64,000 nt of DNA, taken from assembly GCA_930367205.1 (NCBI GenBank), contig CAKNEZ010000002.1, positions 716,343 to 780,342 of the forward strand. The letters are read 5' to 3'. The stretch's first letter is position 1; the number at the start of each line of letters is the position of its first letter. Position numbers and translations under genes: made by a program. This document shows positions 1-10,812 of the stretch, piece after piece. Source of the stretch: Acanthosoma haemorrhoidale (Eukaryota; Arthropoda; Insecta; Hemiptera; Acanthosomatidae). The notes under the pieces were generated by a model, which ran no database searches, was not told where the DNA came from, and saw only the letters and a program-made list of their open reading frames with translations.

Positions 1-704
1 CAATCGCTGCTGGCTTCCATATTGCTGCTCTTGTTGCAGTGATGTCTTGCTGCTTTCGACGTCCACGGCTGCGTACTCACTCTCAGATTACTCGTCGCTG
101 CTTTGGTTCTTCTCCTTTGCTGTACTATATTTATTTCCTCTTCTTCTGTACCTCGCAACGTCTCTATTCTTTGTTTTGCTAACTCCGCCACTTTGCATAA
201 ATTAGTACATTTATCTAGTGTTAGATCATCTTCCCGCAACAATCTATCTTTCACTTGTTCATCCTGTATACCACTTACAATTTGATCTTTTATAAGGCTA
301 TCCTTCAATGTTTCAAATGCACAATCAACACTTAACTTTTTCAAATCTGTAATGAAATCATCGAATGACTCACCCTTTCTCTGTTTACGTTGAAAAAAAT
401 TAAATCTTGCCACCGTCTCGTTTTTTTTAGGTATGCAATAATCTTCAAAAGCTTTAACTACAATTGCGTATTCCTTCTGTTCTTCTGCCGTTAAATTAAA
501 GGTTTCATATTTATCTTGTGCATCTTCTCCTAATACGCTCAACAGTATACCAACTTTTACTTCATCTTTTTTATCTTGTGCTTCGATAGCCGACAAGTAA
601 TGATTAAACTTGCTATACCACCTTTTCCATGCTTCTGCTATATTTCCTTCGAAAATAAATTGTTCTGGCGGTTTCAAATTTACATGTCCTACCGACTGTG
701 CCAT
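1..704 (-). CDS. Gypsy-type retrotransposon gag, N-terminal part (runs off left edge)
   Basis: Reading the minus strand from the ATG at 704 down to base 1 gives 234 codons without a stop. The frame stays open past the window edge, so this is a partial gene. The protein has the character of a Ty3/Gypsy gag of the Mag/K02A2.6 type. A lysine- and glutamate-rich helical N-terminus carries EAWKRWYSKFNHYL near residue 25. The capsid-like core has FFQRKQRKGESFDDFITDLK and then IKDQIVSGIQDEQVKDRLLR, the segment most conserved in this gag family. The CCHC zinc knuckle usual after this core would lie beyond the edge. The ATG is placed by the LTR and primer-binding site immediately upstream. Gag would package element RNA into cytoplasmic virus-like particles. 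No frameshift is seen in the visible part. The family assignment rests on recalled motif similarity. Confidence 0.8.
   Translation of the reverse strand, partial: MAQSVGHVNLKPPEQFIFEGNIAEAWKRWYSKFNHYLSAIEAQDKKDEVKVGILLSVLGEDAQDKYETFNLTAEEQKEYAIVVKAFEDYCIPKKNETVARFNFFQRKQRKGESFDDFITDLKKLSVDCAFETLKDSLIKDQIVSGIQDEQVKDRLLREDDLTLDKCTNLCKVAELAKQRIETLRGTEEEEINIVQQRRRTKAATSNLRVSTQPWTSKAARHHCNKSSNMEASSD
692..703 (-). promoter_or_regulatory. Primer-binding site, tRNA-Ser-like
   Basis: Directly after the LTR end the minus strand reads TGGCACAGTCGG. This matches the complement of an insect tRNA-Ser 3' end (TGGCGCAGTCG) at 10 of 11 positions. tRNA-Ser priming is known for Mag-type elements. The site lies inside the first codons of gag. 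Confidence 0.6.
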
Positions 705-860
705 GTCAGAATGAAAGACATAGGTTGATTGAATATAAGTAATAATTTATTAACCATTAAATAAGTACATTTTAATCACAAGTTATATAGGTTAGATTAA
801 TATTGTCAGCCGGCTTTGTTTATTTAATAGAGATAACAAAACCATATGACACTAGTGACA
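704..860 (-). mobile_element. 5' LTR of the Gypsy-type element, 157 bp
   Basis: On the minus strand the segment begins TGTCA at 860 and ends TGACA at 704, the TG...CA ends with short inverted repeats typical of LTRs. Inside are a TATA-like TATATAA (minus, 789-783) and, about 35 bases downstream, an AATAAA polyadenylation signal (751-746), in LTR order. The last LTR base is also the A of the gag ATG. The matching 3' LTR would lie left of the window, so the call rests on internal signals. Confidence 0.7.
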
Positions 861-1373
861 TAATAAGATAGAACGAGGGAAATGCATAACGTAAAAGGTT
901 CTTCCATACGAAACATCCCCAAGTGTGTTGTTGTACACGTATAAATCTTTATGGAAGCCTAGAAAGAAAGAGTCATCTTCGCCTTACACTGTTATCTTAA
1001 AGGAGTTCGTTAATTCTGTGAAAACAGGGCATTGCATTTGGTGGGATATTTTTTTAATACCGACTACGGCGTATTCAATTTACTTATTGATTTATTTCGC
1101 TGTATTTTACAGACACACCCAGAGAATTTCTCCCGGTTTTGAATTCCGGCTCTGCTACCCTCTTTAAATTATATAACGATAAAAAAATGTATTCCGGTCA
1201 GGATATATATAATATAATAGAAAAAAGTCTAAATCCAAGTTATGTAACTAGCTATCTCACGTTTGAACTACCTTTTCATCAGAAATAATTATAATTCTTC
1301 AAATATTCACGAACTAGGTGATTAGGCCTATAAACTTCTCTTGAGTAATTTAACTTATTTATTTTATTCTAAA
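861..1373 (+). repeat. Direct repeat, copy 1 (513 bp)
   Basis: This segment recurs almost unchanged at 3192-3704, at a constant offset of 2331 bases. An 80-codon open stretch inside it translates identically in both copies. Its left edge coincides with the end of the Gypsy LTR at 860, so the true repeat may once have extended further left. Copies diverge sharply after 1373. No homology recognised. Confidence 0.9.
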
Positions 1374-3191
1374 AGCATCAATACGTTTCGAGGAAAAGAT
1401 GTAATATCAGCAAAGATGTGGCAGGACTTTAGATTAGTTGAACATTTGTGCTACCAGGTAGCAGCAGCAGGAGGAGGGTATCGGGGCCGCGAGCGATGGA
1501 ATGCCGTCGCTTGGGCATTTTCATTCTCGCCCTAATTCTATTTCATTATGAATATTCATGATAATTCGACAATTAGATGAATCGTATCGGTTGGATGGGA
1601 TGGATGTTCCCGGTACTTTAAAGTTTTTCTATGACGCTGGTATATGTCAAAGCCTATTCACTTCCCGGAGTTATTGTTTGTCATGGCGTCAACCCTAGGA
1701 GAAATTTCCAATATATCAGTTAACTCTGGTCTCCCTTCAAAGCGAATAAATCTTTCGCCTTTTACTAAAGATTTCCGTGGAGGGGGACTTTTGATGAGTC
1801 TATAATCAATTTTTTGTCAGAACTCCGCCCTCGGGTGGGGTCATATATTCTTATCATCTCGCCTCATTCGAATGAACATACATGCCATTTTGTGTGTGCT
1901 GCTGCGTTGAGTCTTGACTGAATGACCAACTCATAAAAAAGCTCTACTTACCATACCTACCGAATAGATTCTTCTACATAGGGAAAAAACTTGTAAGAAT
2001 TTCCCTGACAAAAAAGGATCCTCCTATCTTTCCTTCAACGTTTGATTTCAAATCTGAGAGCTTTCAAAAAATAAACGAAATTTCCCCGGTCTCATCATTA
2101 AATAATACCTCAATCCCGTAAAAAATATAGATGATGAATTAATTAATTTGTCTAAACCTCCCTTGTCATTTTTCTTAAACCATCAATAAGCACACTCGGT
2201 GTCCTCATGTAACCGATTAAGAAACACAATCGTTCGTTGCGATTAATTTTAATTTTATTTAATCGAATTTTAGACTATTTCGCCACAGTTAAAGTGTTCC
2301 AACATCATTTATTGTTTGTGTGCAAAACAAATCAACCGTCAATATATGGAGAGGCGTCATAAAACACAATCTTAATATTAAACTGTACATCTACAAGTTT
2401 CCTTCCATCGGGCTTATCCAAGTGCATGCCGATTAAGTAGAATGCGACTAAATACAAATACATTTTGATCGTAGAGACAACAAAAGTATACATTTTAATT
2501 TAAATGGAAATAAATTACGATTACCATGCGATTGTTGTCCAAACAAAACTTAGCACACGTTTAAAAATATCATTTTCTCCAATCATAAATAGAGCTAGCT
2601 ATACTAGCAAAAAAGTAGTCTAGAACAGAGTATGTCAAAACGTTGGACATTAATAAATGTATGCAGTGGTTAGTTAATAACTCATTTTATCAACCTAAGC
2701 CGACCTTCCAAGAAACTCTACTACAAAAGTTTTTCTATTGACGTTTTTGTCACAGGTTCACTGTATAATACATAAGACTGCCAGATCCCTTTTATTTGGA
2801 GTGAGCAGGTATTAGCGGTGGTAACAGATTCTTCGATCTTAAGGGTTCGGTAGGAATATGTGCCATTATGTTTATGCTCTGCCATTTGGAGTTTGTTAAC
2901 CCGGAAAGGTTTACTCTAGCTTGGACAGTCAGTCTTCCGCTGATATTGTTATACCATCGTTTACACATTCCGGAGGGATTCCACTGTTCCAATATGAAAG
3001 TTAAATGACTTTAGACGAGTCTGTAGGCAATCGGAGGTTAAAGAAGTGGAGGATCCATTCATTTCCCCTTGCTAAGACGTCTGATGTATCAATGCCTGTA
3101 CGGTACGGCCAGGGAGTGAGTGTGGATAAACATCTTTTCCGGCTGCTAGGAAGTTTAGAATTCTACCGGCTACGGCTACCCCCTGGTGACG
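1374..3191. other. Unassigned AT-rich spacer between the direct repeats
   Basis: No convincing gene, RNA or terminal repeat found. The part from about 2770 to 3190 is less AT-rich and has short open frames on both strands (for example minus 2992-2792), but none has a recognisable product. There is no primer-binding site after 1373 and no polypurine tract before 3192, which argues against an LTR element bounded by the repeats. Confidence 0.4.
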
Positions 3192-3704
3192 TAATAAGAT
3201 AGAACGAGGGAAATGCATAACGTAAAAGGTTCTTCCATACGAAACATCCCCAAGTGTGTTGTTGTACACGTATAAATCTTTATGGAAGCCTAGAAAGAAA
3301 GAGTCATCTTCGCCTTACACTGTTATCTTAAAGGAGTTCGTTAATTCTGTGAAAACAGGGCATTGCATTTGGTGGGATATTTTTTTAATACCAACTACGG
3401 CGTATTCAATTTACTTATTGATTTATTTCGCTGTATTTTACAGACACACCCAGAGAATTTCTCCCGGTTTTGAATTCCGGCTCTGCTACCCTCTTTAAAT
3501 TATATAACGATAAAAAAATGTATTCCGGTCAGGATATATATAATATAATAGAAAAAAGTCTAAATCCAAGTTATGTAACTAGCTATCTCACGTTTGAACT
3601 ACCTTTTCATCAGAAATAATTATAATTCTTCAAATATTCACGAACTAGGTGATTTGGCCTATAACCTTCTATTGAGTGATTTAACTTATTTATTTTATTC
3701 TAAA
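3192..3704 (+). repeat. Direct repeat, copy 2, abutting truncated Gypsy pol
   Basis: Second copy of 861-1373, with only scattered substitutions. Identity ends at the base where recognisable pol homology begins (3705). The repeat happens to be open in the pol frame for 37 codons, so a naive open frame appears to start at a TTG at 3594 inside it. Confidence 0.9.
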
Positions 3705-5657
3705 GGCCGGCTAACCCTTGACATCGCGAAATGCGTGCTAGGACAGCCCGAGGTTGGATACCTAGGGTACCATGTCTCACCCCAGGGCATCGTTCCATCA
3801 CCAGCTAAAGTACAGGTAATCTTAGATTACCCCCGACCTACTACGATACGAGACCTCAGACGTTTTCTCGGAATGGTCAACTTTTATCGCCGATGCTTAA
3901 CTAACGCAGCTGAGCACCAGAGCGTACTTAACGCCTACTTACAAGGCGCCAAGAAAAATGACCGTACCATCGTCAACTGGACCGAAGAAGCTGCTAGCGC
4001 TTTCGAGGAAACCCGCAGGACTCTGGCGAACGCCGCCTATCTCGCTCATCCATCAACAGACGGGCAGCTAATCCTAGCCACTGACGCCAGTGACACAGCT
4101 ATGGGTGCAGCACTACAACAGATGGAGGGCGGCGCGTTACGGCCTATTGGCTTCTTCAGCCGCGCTTTTAACACTGCTCAGTCAAAATACAGCACCTTCG
4201 ATAGAGAGCTATTAGCTATCTACGAAGCAGTCAAATATTTTCGACAGCTTCTCGAAGCGCGGGAAGTAATCATTTATACAGACCACAAACCGCTCACCCA
4301 CGCCATGGCCCAACAAAGTGACACTTCCTGCCCACGACGTATGCGATACCTAAATTACATAGCTCAATTCACGACAGAAATACGCTATTGTAAGGGTGAG
4401 GACGACGTCGTGGCGGATGCCCTCTCACGCATAGAAGCCATCTGTGTCCCGGAAAATTTTCAAAAATTACACACGGCTCAAGTAGAAGATCAAGAATTAA
4501 CAGTCTTCAGGGAACAGAACGCCACATGCAGGTTAGAGCCCGTTAACATCCCCGGCAGCGACATTTCTCTCATTTGCGAGACCTCACTGGGGGAGCCAAG
4601 GCCGTACTTGCCTTCGGGCTTTCGAAGATCCACCTTCGACCAGCTGCACAGCCTAAGCCACCCAGGAGTAAGAGCAAGTCGGAAAATGATGAGCCAGAGG
4701 TTTTTTTGGCCGGGTATGAACGCTGACGTGGCTCGATGGGCACGATGTTGTATAGCATGCCAGACCTCTAAAGTACACCGCCACACCATAACCCCTCCAG
4801 GGCAATTCGCGGCCGCGGGGAGGTTCGAGCACGTGCACATCGACCTCGTAAGACCCCTACCAACTTCAGAAGGCAAGCGATACATCCTCACCATGATTGA
4901 CCGAGCCACGGGATGGCCTGAGGCAATTCCACTTGGCAACATGGAAGCTACCACCGTAGCCGACGCCTTCTTTAGTGGCTGGGTTGCCAGGTTCGGCACA
5001 CCTATTCGAATAACGACTGACCAAGGCCGTCAGTTTGAATCAGAGTTGTTCACGAGACTGACCCGCCTGCTGAGTGTCGAGAGAATTCGGACCACCGCCT
5101 ACCATCCACAGTCAAACGGCCGAATTGAACGATGTCACCGCTCGCTGAAAACCGCACTAACCGCCCATTCACAACACCGTCAGTGGACGCGAAGCCTACC
5201 AGCAGTCCTGCTCGGCCTACGAAGTGTAATCAAAGAGGACCTAGGGTGCAGTGTCGCCGAGCGAACATACAAAAAACCCTTACGCCTTCCCGGAGAATAC
5301 TTTACACCAACACAAGTAGATCTTGACGTTCGACGCAACATCACTCAACACCGGGAAGACACGAAGATGACGTTCATTAGCAAAGACCTCAACACCTGCA
5401 CACACGTCTTCGTTCGACAAGAACACCGGCGTAGCCTCGAACCGGCTTATACTGGTCCGCACCCAGTAGTCAGCAGGAATAATAAAACCATAGTCATAAT
5501 GGCAGATAATAAGGAGACTCGCATTTCCCTAGACCGTGTCAAGCCAGCTTATTTGCTAAACACCACCGAAAGTTTACCTACACCGGGTGAACCAGAGGAA
5601 TTAGGAAACACTCCACCACCATACCTCTGCACGAGAAGTTCGGTAGCGCGACGGTAA
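3705..5657 (+). pseudogene. Ty3/Gypsy pol, 5'-truncated: RT tail, RNase H, integrase
   Basis: About 650 codons remain open to the TAA at 5657. Homology begins in the reverse transcriptase connection region (CVLGQPEVGYLGYHVSPQGI, then RRFLGMVNFYRRC). RNase H follows with its acidic residues in LATDASD, FDRELLAIYEAV, IYTDHKPL and VVADALSR. The integrase has an HHCC zinc finger (HSLSH to CIAC, about 4640-4765) and the catalytic triad in HIDLV (near 4838), TTDQGRQF (near 5015) and SNGRIERCHR (near 5125). The gene would copy element RNA and insert the DNA into the genome, but gag, protease and the RT fingers and palm with the YxDD site are missing, so it cannot act alone. No internal stop or frameshift was seen. 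DALSRIEA resembles several arthropod Gypsy lineages; the clade is not resolved. Confidence 0.9.
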
Positions 5658-5952
5658 ATATAAAATAGACATTACTGATAAAATATAAGTTATTTTTTTT
5701 TTTTTTTAGTTGTTTCGAAATATACGCTATAATATTTTATATATTATATTAGGACCTAAGTTACCACTTGTTACTATAAGTCATTTTATATATTTTTTTT
5801 GTTTTTTCTCGTTCGTAAATGTTAATAGCGATCAATAGACCACAACAATTGTAAAATAATGTTTTTTTTTTTTTTTTTTTTTTTTTTTTTGTTCCGGCAT
5901 TTGTGCACCGCGGCCTCAGTGAGACCTATTGTGCGCCGTCCATATCCCTGTC

Positions 5953-8900
5953 CTATATATGTGACAGGCCCACGGCCTTTGCAAATCTGAGGATACTGAG
6001 TGGATCGATCAGTTCACATAGTTTGGGGTCTACAATGCGATCACTACCAAAGTGAAGGTATCGCCTTCTAGCTAGGTTATCACAGTCACATATTATATGA
6101 CGTGACGTTTCTCCCTCTTTCTTGCAGAATCTGCAGATTGGTGATTCCACTATCCCCAAATTAAAGAGGTGCTTGTTTAACCGACAGTGACCTGTATAGA
6201 GTCCTGTCACACTTTTGAGTGTCCACCTGTCCATTGATAGAAGTACTGAGCTTCTTTTCTTACAGGGTCCATCAAGAAACAGTTTCGAGTGTTCCTGTTT
6301 CTTAGTTTCTCTCCAAGAGAGTCTTGCCCTGTCCTCTAAAGCTAATTTTATACGCCTTTTTGCGTAGCTGAGGCTGATACCACATATGGGTTCAGGTGCA
6401 AGAGGTGTCTGTTCTGAGCCCACCCTTGCAAGGCCATCTGCCTTTTCATTGCCTGTGATGCCTGTGTGTCCTGGCACCCAGTCGATTCTAACCTTATTGG
6501 CTAGCGAGAGTGTGTTTAGGTTGTTTTTACACTCCTCAACCAAATAAGATCTGGTCGTATAGCTTCTCAGGGCGCCAATGGCTGCCTGGCTATCCGTGAA
6601 AATTGTGATCAGTCTGTTTCTTACACCCTCCCCAATTAAGGTTTGGGTGCAGACATTGATCGCCATCACTTCGGCCTGAAAGACCGAGGTGTGTCTACCT
6701 AAAGGAATAGAGATCCCAGATTCTGGTTTATCTTTCCTCCATATGCCGGCCCCTGATCCGTTTTCTGTTAGTGAGCCGTCTGTATAACAATTAATCCCAT
6801 TACACAGTTTATGTGGTTTGGTCTTTGTGTTTACCGCACAGTATAAGACGTCTGTGTGTTTCTTAACTTGTAGGTCAGAGTGCATTGACAGCACCTCGTC
6901 CTCATCAATTCTTCTGAACAAGTTCCCATGCCCCATGTGAGTCATGACTTTGGATCTTGTTCCTGATTTCGCAAGTCTGTAAGCCACGTTCAAGGCTTGC
7001 GCTTCTACTTCTATGTGCAGTGGATTCAAGTTCAATAAGACTTCCATTGCAGCAGTAGGAGTTGTACTCATGGCACCAGTAATCATGAGACATGGAAGCC
7101 TCTGTAGTTTGCCAAGCAAAGTTCTATTTTTACCAATGCTACCTCTGTGCCACCACACCATAGAGGCATAGAGCACCATTGGTCTCACTGCTGCGGTATA
7201 TAGCCAGAATAACATTCTGGGTTGTAGTCCCCAGGTCCTACCCACAGCCCTTTTACATGCATAAAGGCATCGAAGTGCCTTCGTAGTAGTATTCCTGATG
7301 TGTTTAGACCAGTCCAATTTACTATCCAGAGTAACCCCTAGATGCTTTACCTCACTACAAAAGCTTACCTGTGTCCCCCTTATATAGGGTGGTCTAACTA
7401 TAGCATTTCTTTTGTTAGTGAAGATACAGAGATTTATCTTCTGGGGATTGATTCCTAAACCATTCTTTTCACACCAATCTCTCAAAAGATCCATCGATGC
7501 GGAAAGCAACTCAGAAATGGTTTCTGAGAACTTGCCCCCTATGAGCACAGCAATGTCATCAGCATATCCCTGTGCGTAGAACCCTGCAGAGTTTAGGTTT
7601 GTTAACAATGAGTCAACGACCAAACACCACAGTAATGGAGATAACACCCCTCCCTGTGGACATCCTCCCACTGGCTTCATCCACAGTTTGGTTTGTCCCA
7701 ATTGTGATTGTAGAATCCTATTCTCTAGCATGGTGTTTATCCAGCTAGAGGTTAAGGAACTAATCCCCTTTCTTTCTAAGGCCGATGCCATAGTGTTATA
7801 GGGTGTGCGATCAAAGGCACCTTCTATATCAACAAAGATGCCTACCATTATTTCTTTATGATCTAGGGATCTCTCAATCCTGGAAACCAGGTGGTGGAGA
7901 GCAATTTCACAGGATTTTCCTGCCTGGTATGCGAATTGGGCGCTATGGAGCGGTCGTTCTACCAGTATTCCATCCCTAATATGTCTGTCTATGACCTTTT
8001 CCAAGGTCTTCATTAAAAATGAAGTCAGACATATTGGTCTGTAAGACTTGGGTTCGTCATAGGACTCTTTCCCAGGTTTTGGTATGTAACACACTTTTGC
8101 CATCCTCCAGCTTACTGGAATATAGCTCAGTCCCCTTAACAAGGTAAGTATAAGGGGCCTAATTACTGGTAGGCCTTTTTGTAGCAAGGCTGGGAATATC
8201 CCATCAATACCAGGTGATTTGAAGGGAGCAAAAGAATTAATTGCCCACTCCACCCTTGCAGAATTGATAATTTTATTTGCTTCTGCCCAGTTACCCTTGC
8301 AACTAGTGTGTTCACAGTTGGTAGGGTCATTATTAATCGTATCCATCAGTCCGCAGCCAGGAAAATGCGCGCGCGCCAGGGCACCGAGGGTTCCCTCCTC
8401 AGAATCCGAATAGCCCCCTCCCACCCTGACGGAGCCCAATGCTCCCCTGTCAGACTGCTTGGATAAGATCCTATTTACTCTAAACATGGAAGTTGTATCG
8501 TTTATTTCGCTACAAAATTTCTTCCACGCCCTTCTTTTAGCCTTTCTGACTTCTTTGTTATAATCAGTGAGTGCACGTTTATAAGTGTCCCATCTGCCTG
8601 ATCTTTTGGCCGCGTTAAAGAGTTTACGTGTAAGAGCTCTTAACTTGCCAAGTTCATTGTTCCACCAGGGACAGTTCCTGTTGGATCTAACATTACATAC
8701 AGTGTTATTACCAGTGTATGACTTAATTATTGCCTCAGTCAATGTTGAGTTTAAATGTTCCAAATGCCAGTTGCTACTCACCACTCTAGGACAGCATTTG
8801 ACCTCCTCCTCAAGCTGTGTATAGTAGGTTTCCCAGTTTGTAAGTTTGGGATTCCTATACACGGCTTCGGACGTGATGTTACCACTTAGATCAGATCTAA

Positions 8901-9544
8901 TGTATCTATGATCTGAGCATGACTCTTCTTCAGTCACATGCCAGCCTTTAACCCTTAGGCCTATAGTGCGTGTGCTAATGGTTATGTCAATGACCTCAGA
9001 TCTGATTCTATTGTTAAAAGTGGCAATATTGCCTCTGTTTAGAATGTCTAGGTCATTACTAGTTATGTACTCTACTAAACACTCACCTCTCTGGTTGTTG
9101 TTCTTGCTCCCCCAGAGCTGATGGTGAGCGTTCGCGTCAAGCGATGCTATAAGCTCGCCCCTTAAGCCAGTCCCTTCCGTTAGCTTACTAAGTGCCTCGG
9201 TTGGGACTCCTTCTTCATATGGGAGGTAGACCGATGCAATCGTCAACCTCCCACCTTGATTTCCCTCGTTGAGGGCCATTTGAGCTGCTGCTAAGTCTCT
9301 AGAACAATATTGCCATAGAGGCAGCATTTTAAGACTACTCTTATGCAGGATACAGGCTCTGGCACGCGCGGGTACAGAAATAATCTCATACCCACGCATC
9401 GCCAGCCCCCCCCATCCTGCCCTTATACAGGTAAGGTTCTTGTATTAGAATAATATCAATATCCTTACCTCTCACATACTGCTGCAGAACACCACATGCT
9501 GCAATACAGTGGTGCAGATTAATTTGCAGCAGCCTCACCACCAT
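5953..9544 (-). pseudogene. LINE copy 1 ORF2: endonuclease, RT, RNase H; one frameshift
   Basis: The gene starts at the ATG at 9544, two bases after the ORF1 stop, and ends at 5953. The first 40-odd codons encode the endonuclease start (QINLHH, LIQEPYLYKGRMGG). They lie out of frame with the rest because the run at 9406-9413 has eight C (G on the coding strand) where copy 2 has seven. Downstream, 1148 codons are open: apurinic endonuclease (SLDANAHHQLWGS, SDHRYI), reverse transcriptase (KSPGIDGIFPALL, FVDIEGAFDRTPYN, CPQGGVLSPL, YADD), RNase H (CYTDGSLTENGSGAG, IFTDSQAAIGAL, DWVPGHTGITGNEKADGLA) and a C-terminal CCHC cluster. Relative to copy 2 it also lacks nine bases near 8138, removing three residues just before the LSYIP segment. 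The length difference, 3592 against 3600, equals +1 and -9 exactly. Confidence 0.92.
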
Positions 9545-9546
9545 GA

Positions 9547-10812
9547 TCAGTGCCCGCCGGCCCCCGGAGGGCCACCCCGAGGCGGACGCCGGGAGACAGC
9601 GCCAAACCCAGGCCCCCCCACCACAGAGGGCCCAGACCCAGCGCGCCCCCGAGCCCCCGCCACGGGGCCACCCCCCGCAGCCGCCATATTCATCGCCTTG
9701 GGGCCATCCTTTGGAGTTGGCAAATTCGTCGTAGCGATCCCCTTCGACTCCTCCACCTCGGGATCGCTCCTTGCCTCCTCCACCTTATCAGCCGCCTTTC
9801 TCTCCTGTACTACTTTTTGTGGCTTCTTCTTATCCAATACCCTGAGAGCGACCTTAGTGAACCCATAGTTCAGCTTAAGCTTCCGCTTCTCAAGGTATTC
9901 CATGCTATTCTCTGGGGCAGACAGGATCGCAAAGAAGCCATGCTTCTCCACCTTGGTGCCCAGGAGTCTCCATAATCCGATATCAGGTACCCTAGAGTTT
10001 TGGGTCCTGATCCTCTTCATGAAATGTCCTTCCAGAGGCATTTCTCCTGTAATGAAGGTTCCTACCTTCACGGTTTTATGAAGCTCCTCCACCTTTCCTA
10101 CGCGGAGCTCCAGATCCCCACTCATGTTAAAATTGGGTACTATAATCGACAACCAGTTCTTGGTCTCCTGGTTGTCGCAGATTATGACACAAGCTCCCAC
10201 ATGTGGGTAAATTCCGCTGAATTCAGCCTGTGTCCCTTTCTCTTCTTCCAGCTGATCGACAAATTTCATCAGCTGTCCCTTCATTTCCTCACAATGCTCC
10301 TTCGTCAGCTGAGTGGACGGATATCCACTAGGGATAATCGCCACCCTGCTTCCTCCGGCAGCAATCGCGTAGGATGCAATACTAGCATCCCCACCCCTAT
10401 GCCTCTTTGCCATAGGCGCAGAGGTACCAGGTGAGGACCTGATCCTTTTCTCTGGAGCGCACCCAGACCCTGCCGTATTCCCGGACCCCGAAGGTCCTGG
10501 AAGTCCGGCCGGATCCTCAGGTGGCCCTCCAGCCAACATTGCCCTCCTCCACTTCTTCCTCTGGGCTCCAGAGAACTTGTGCTTGGAGGTCTCGCCTACA
10601 TTCTTGGATGCAGCGTCCCTACCAGGCGCCAAGCTCTCTTGCTCCATTACCAATTCGCTTACCTCCCCTACAAGCGTCGCAAGCGAGCTCATAGAGGCTT
10701 CGTCGTCCACTACCTCAGCGCCAAGGTCCATTGAAGGCCCCTGGGCTGAGTCCTCTCCGATGATCATGCTGACCAGCTCCTCCATGTCTTCATTATTATT
10801 CTTGTTGCTCAT
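9547..10812 (-). CDS. LINE copy 1 ORF1 (RNA-binding gag-like protein)
   Basis: 421 codons from the ATG at 10812. It is collinear with the 424-residue ORF1 of copy 2; the difference is three residues at the start (MSNKNNNEDME against MSKSNNKNNNEDME). The N-terminal third is acidic and low-complexity. The middle, from VAIIPSGYPSTQLT to GFTKVALRVL, has the layout of the DUF4780 domain often found in arthropod retroelement ORF1 proteins (assignment from memory). The C-terminus is glycine- and proline-rich and very GC-rich. No CCHC knuckle is present. ORF1 proteins of LINEs bind element RNA in ribonucleoprotein particles. The frame is intact here although ORF2 is broken. Confidence 0.88.
   Translation of the reverse strand: MSNKNNNEDMEELVSMIIGEDSAQGPSMDLGAEVVDDEASMSSLATLVGEVSELVMEQESLAPGRDAASKNVGETSKHKFSGAQRKKWRRAMLAGGPPEDPAGLPGPSGSGNTAGSGCAPEKRIRSSPGTSAPMAKRHRGGDASIASYAIAAGGSRVAIIPSGYPSTQLTKEHCEEMKGQLMKFVDQLEEEKGTQAEFSGIYPHVGACVIICDNQETKNWLSIIVPNFNMSGDLELRVGKVEELHKTVKVGTFITGEMPLEGHFMKRIRTQNSRVPDIGLWRLLGTKVEKHGFFAILSAPENSMEYLEKRKLKLNYGFTKVALRVLDKKKPQKVVQERKAADKVEEARSDPEVEESKGIATTNLPTPKDGPKAMNMAAAGGGPVAGARGRAGSGPSVVGGPGFGAVSRRPPRGGPPGAGGH

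Noticed and set aside
3594..3704. Start of the Gypsy pol frame at 3594
   Set aside because: The codon is TTG and lies inside the direct repeat; pol homology begins only at 3705, so this is chance read-through.
861..3704. Direct repeats as the LTRs of one element
   Set aside because: They have no TG...CA ends, primer-binding site or polypurine tract, and the internal sequence is non-coding.
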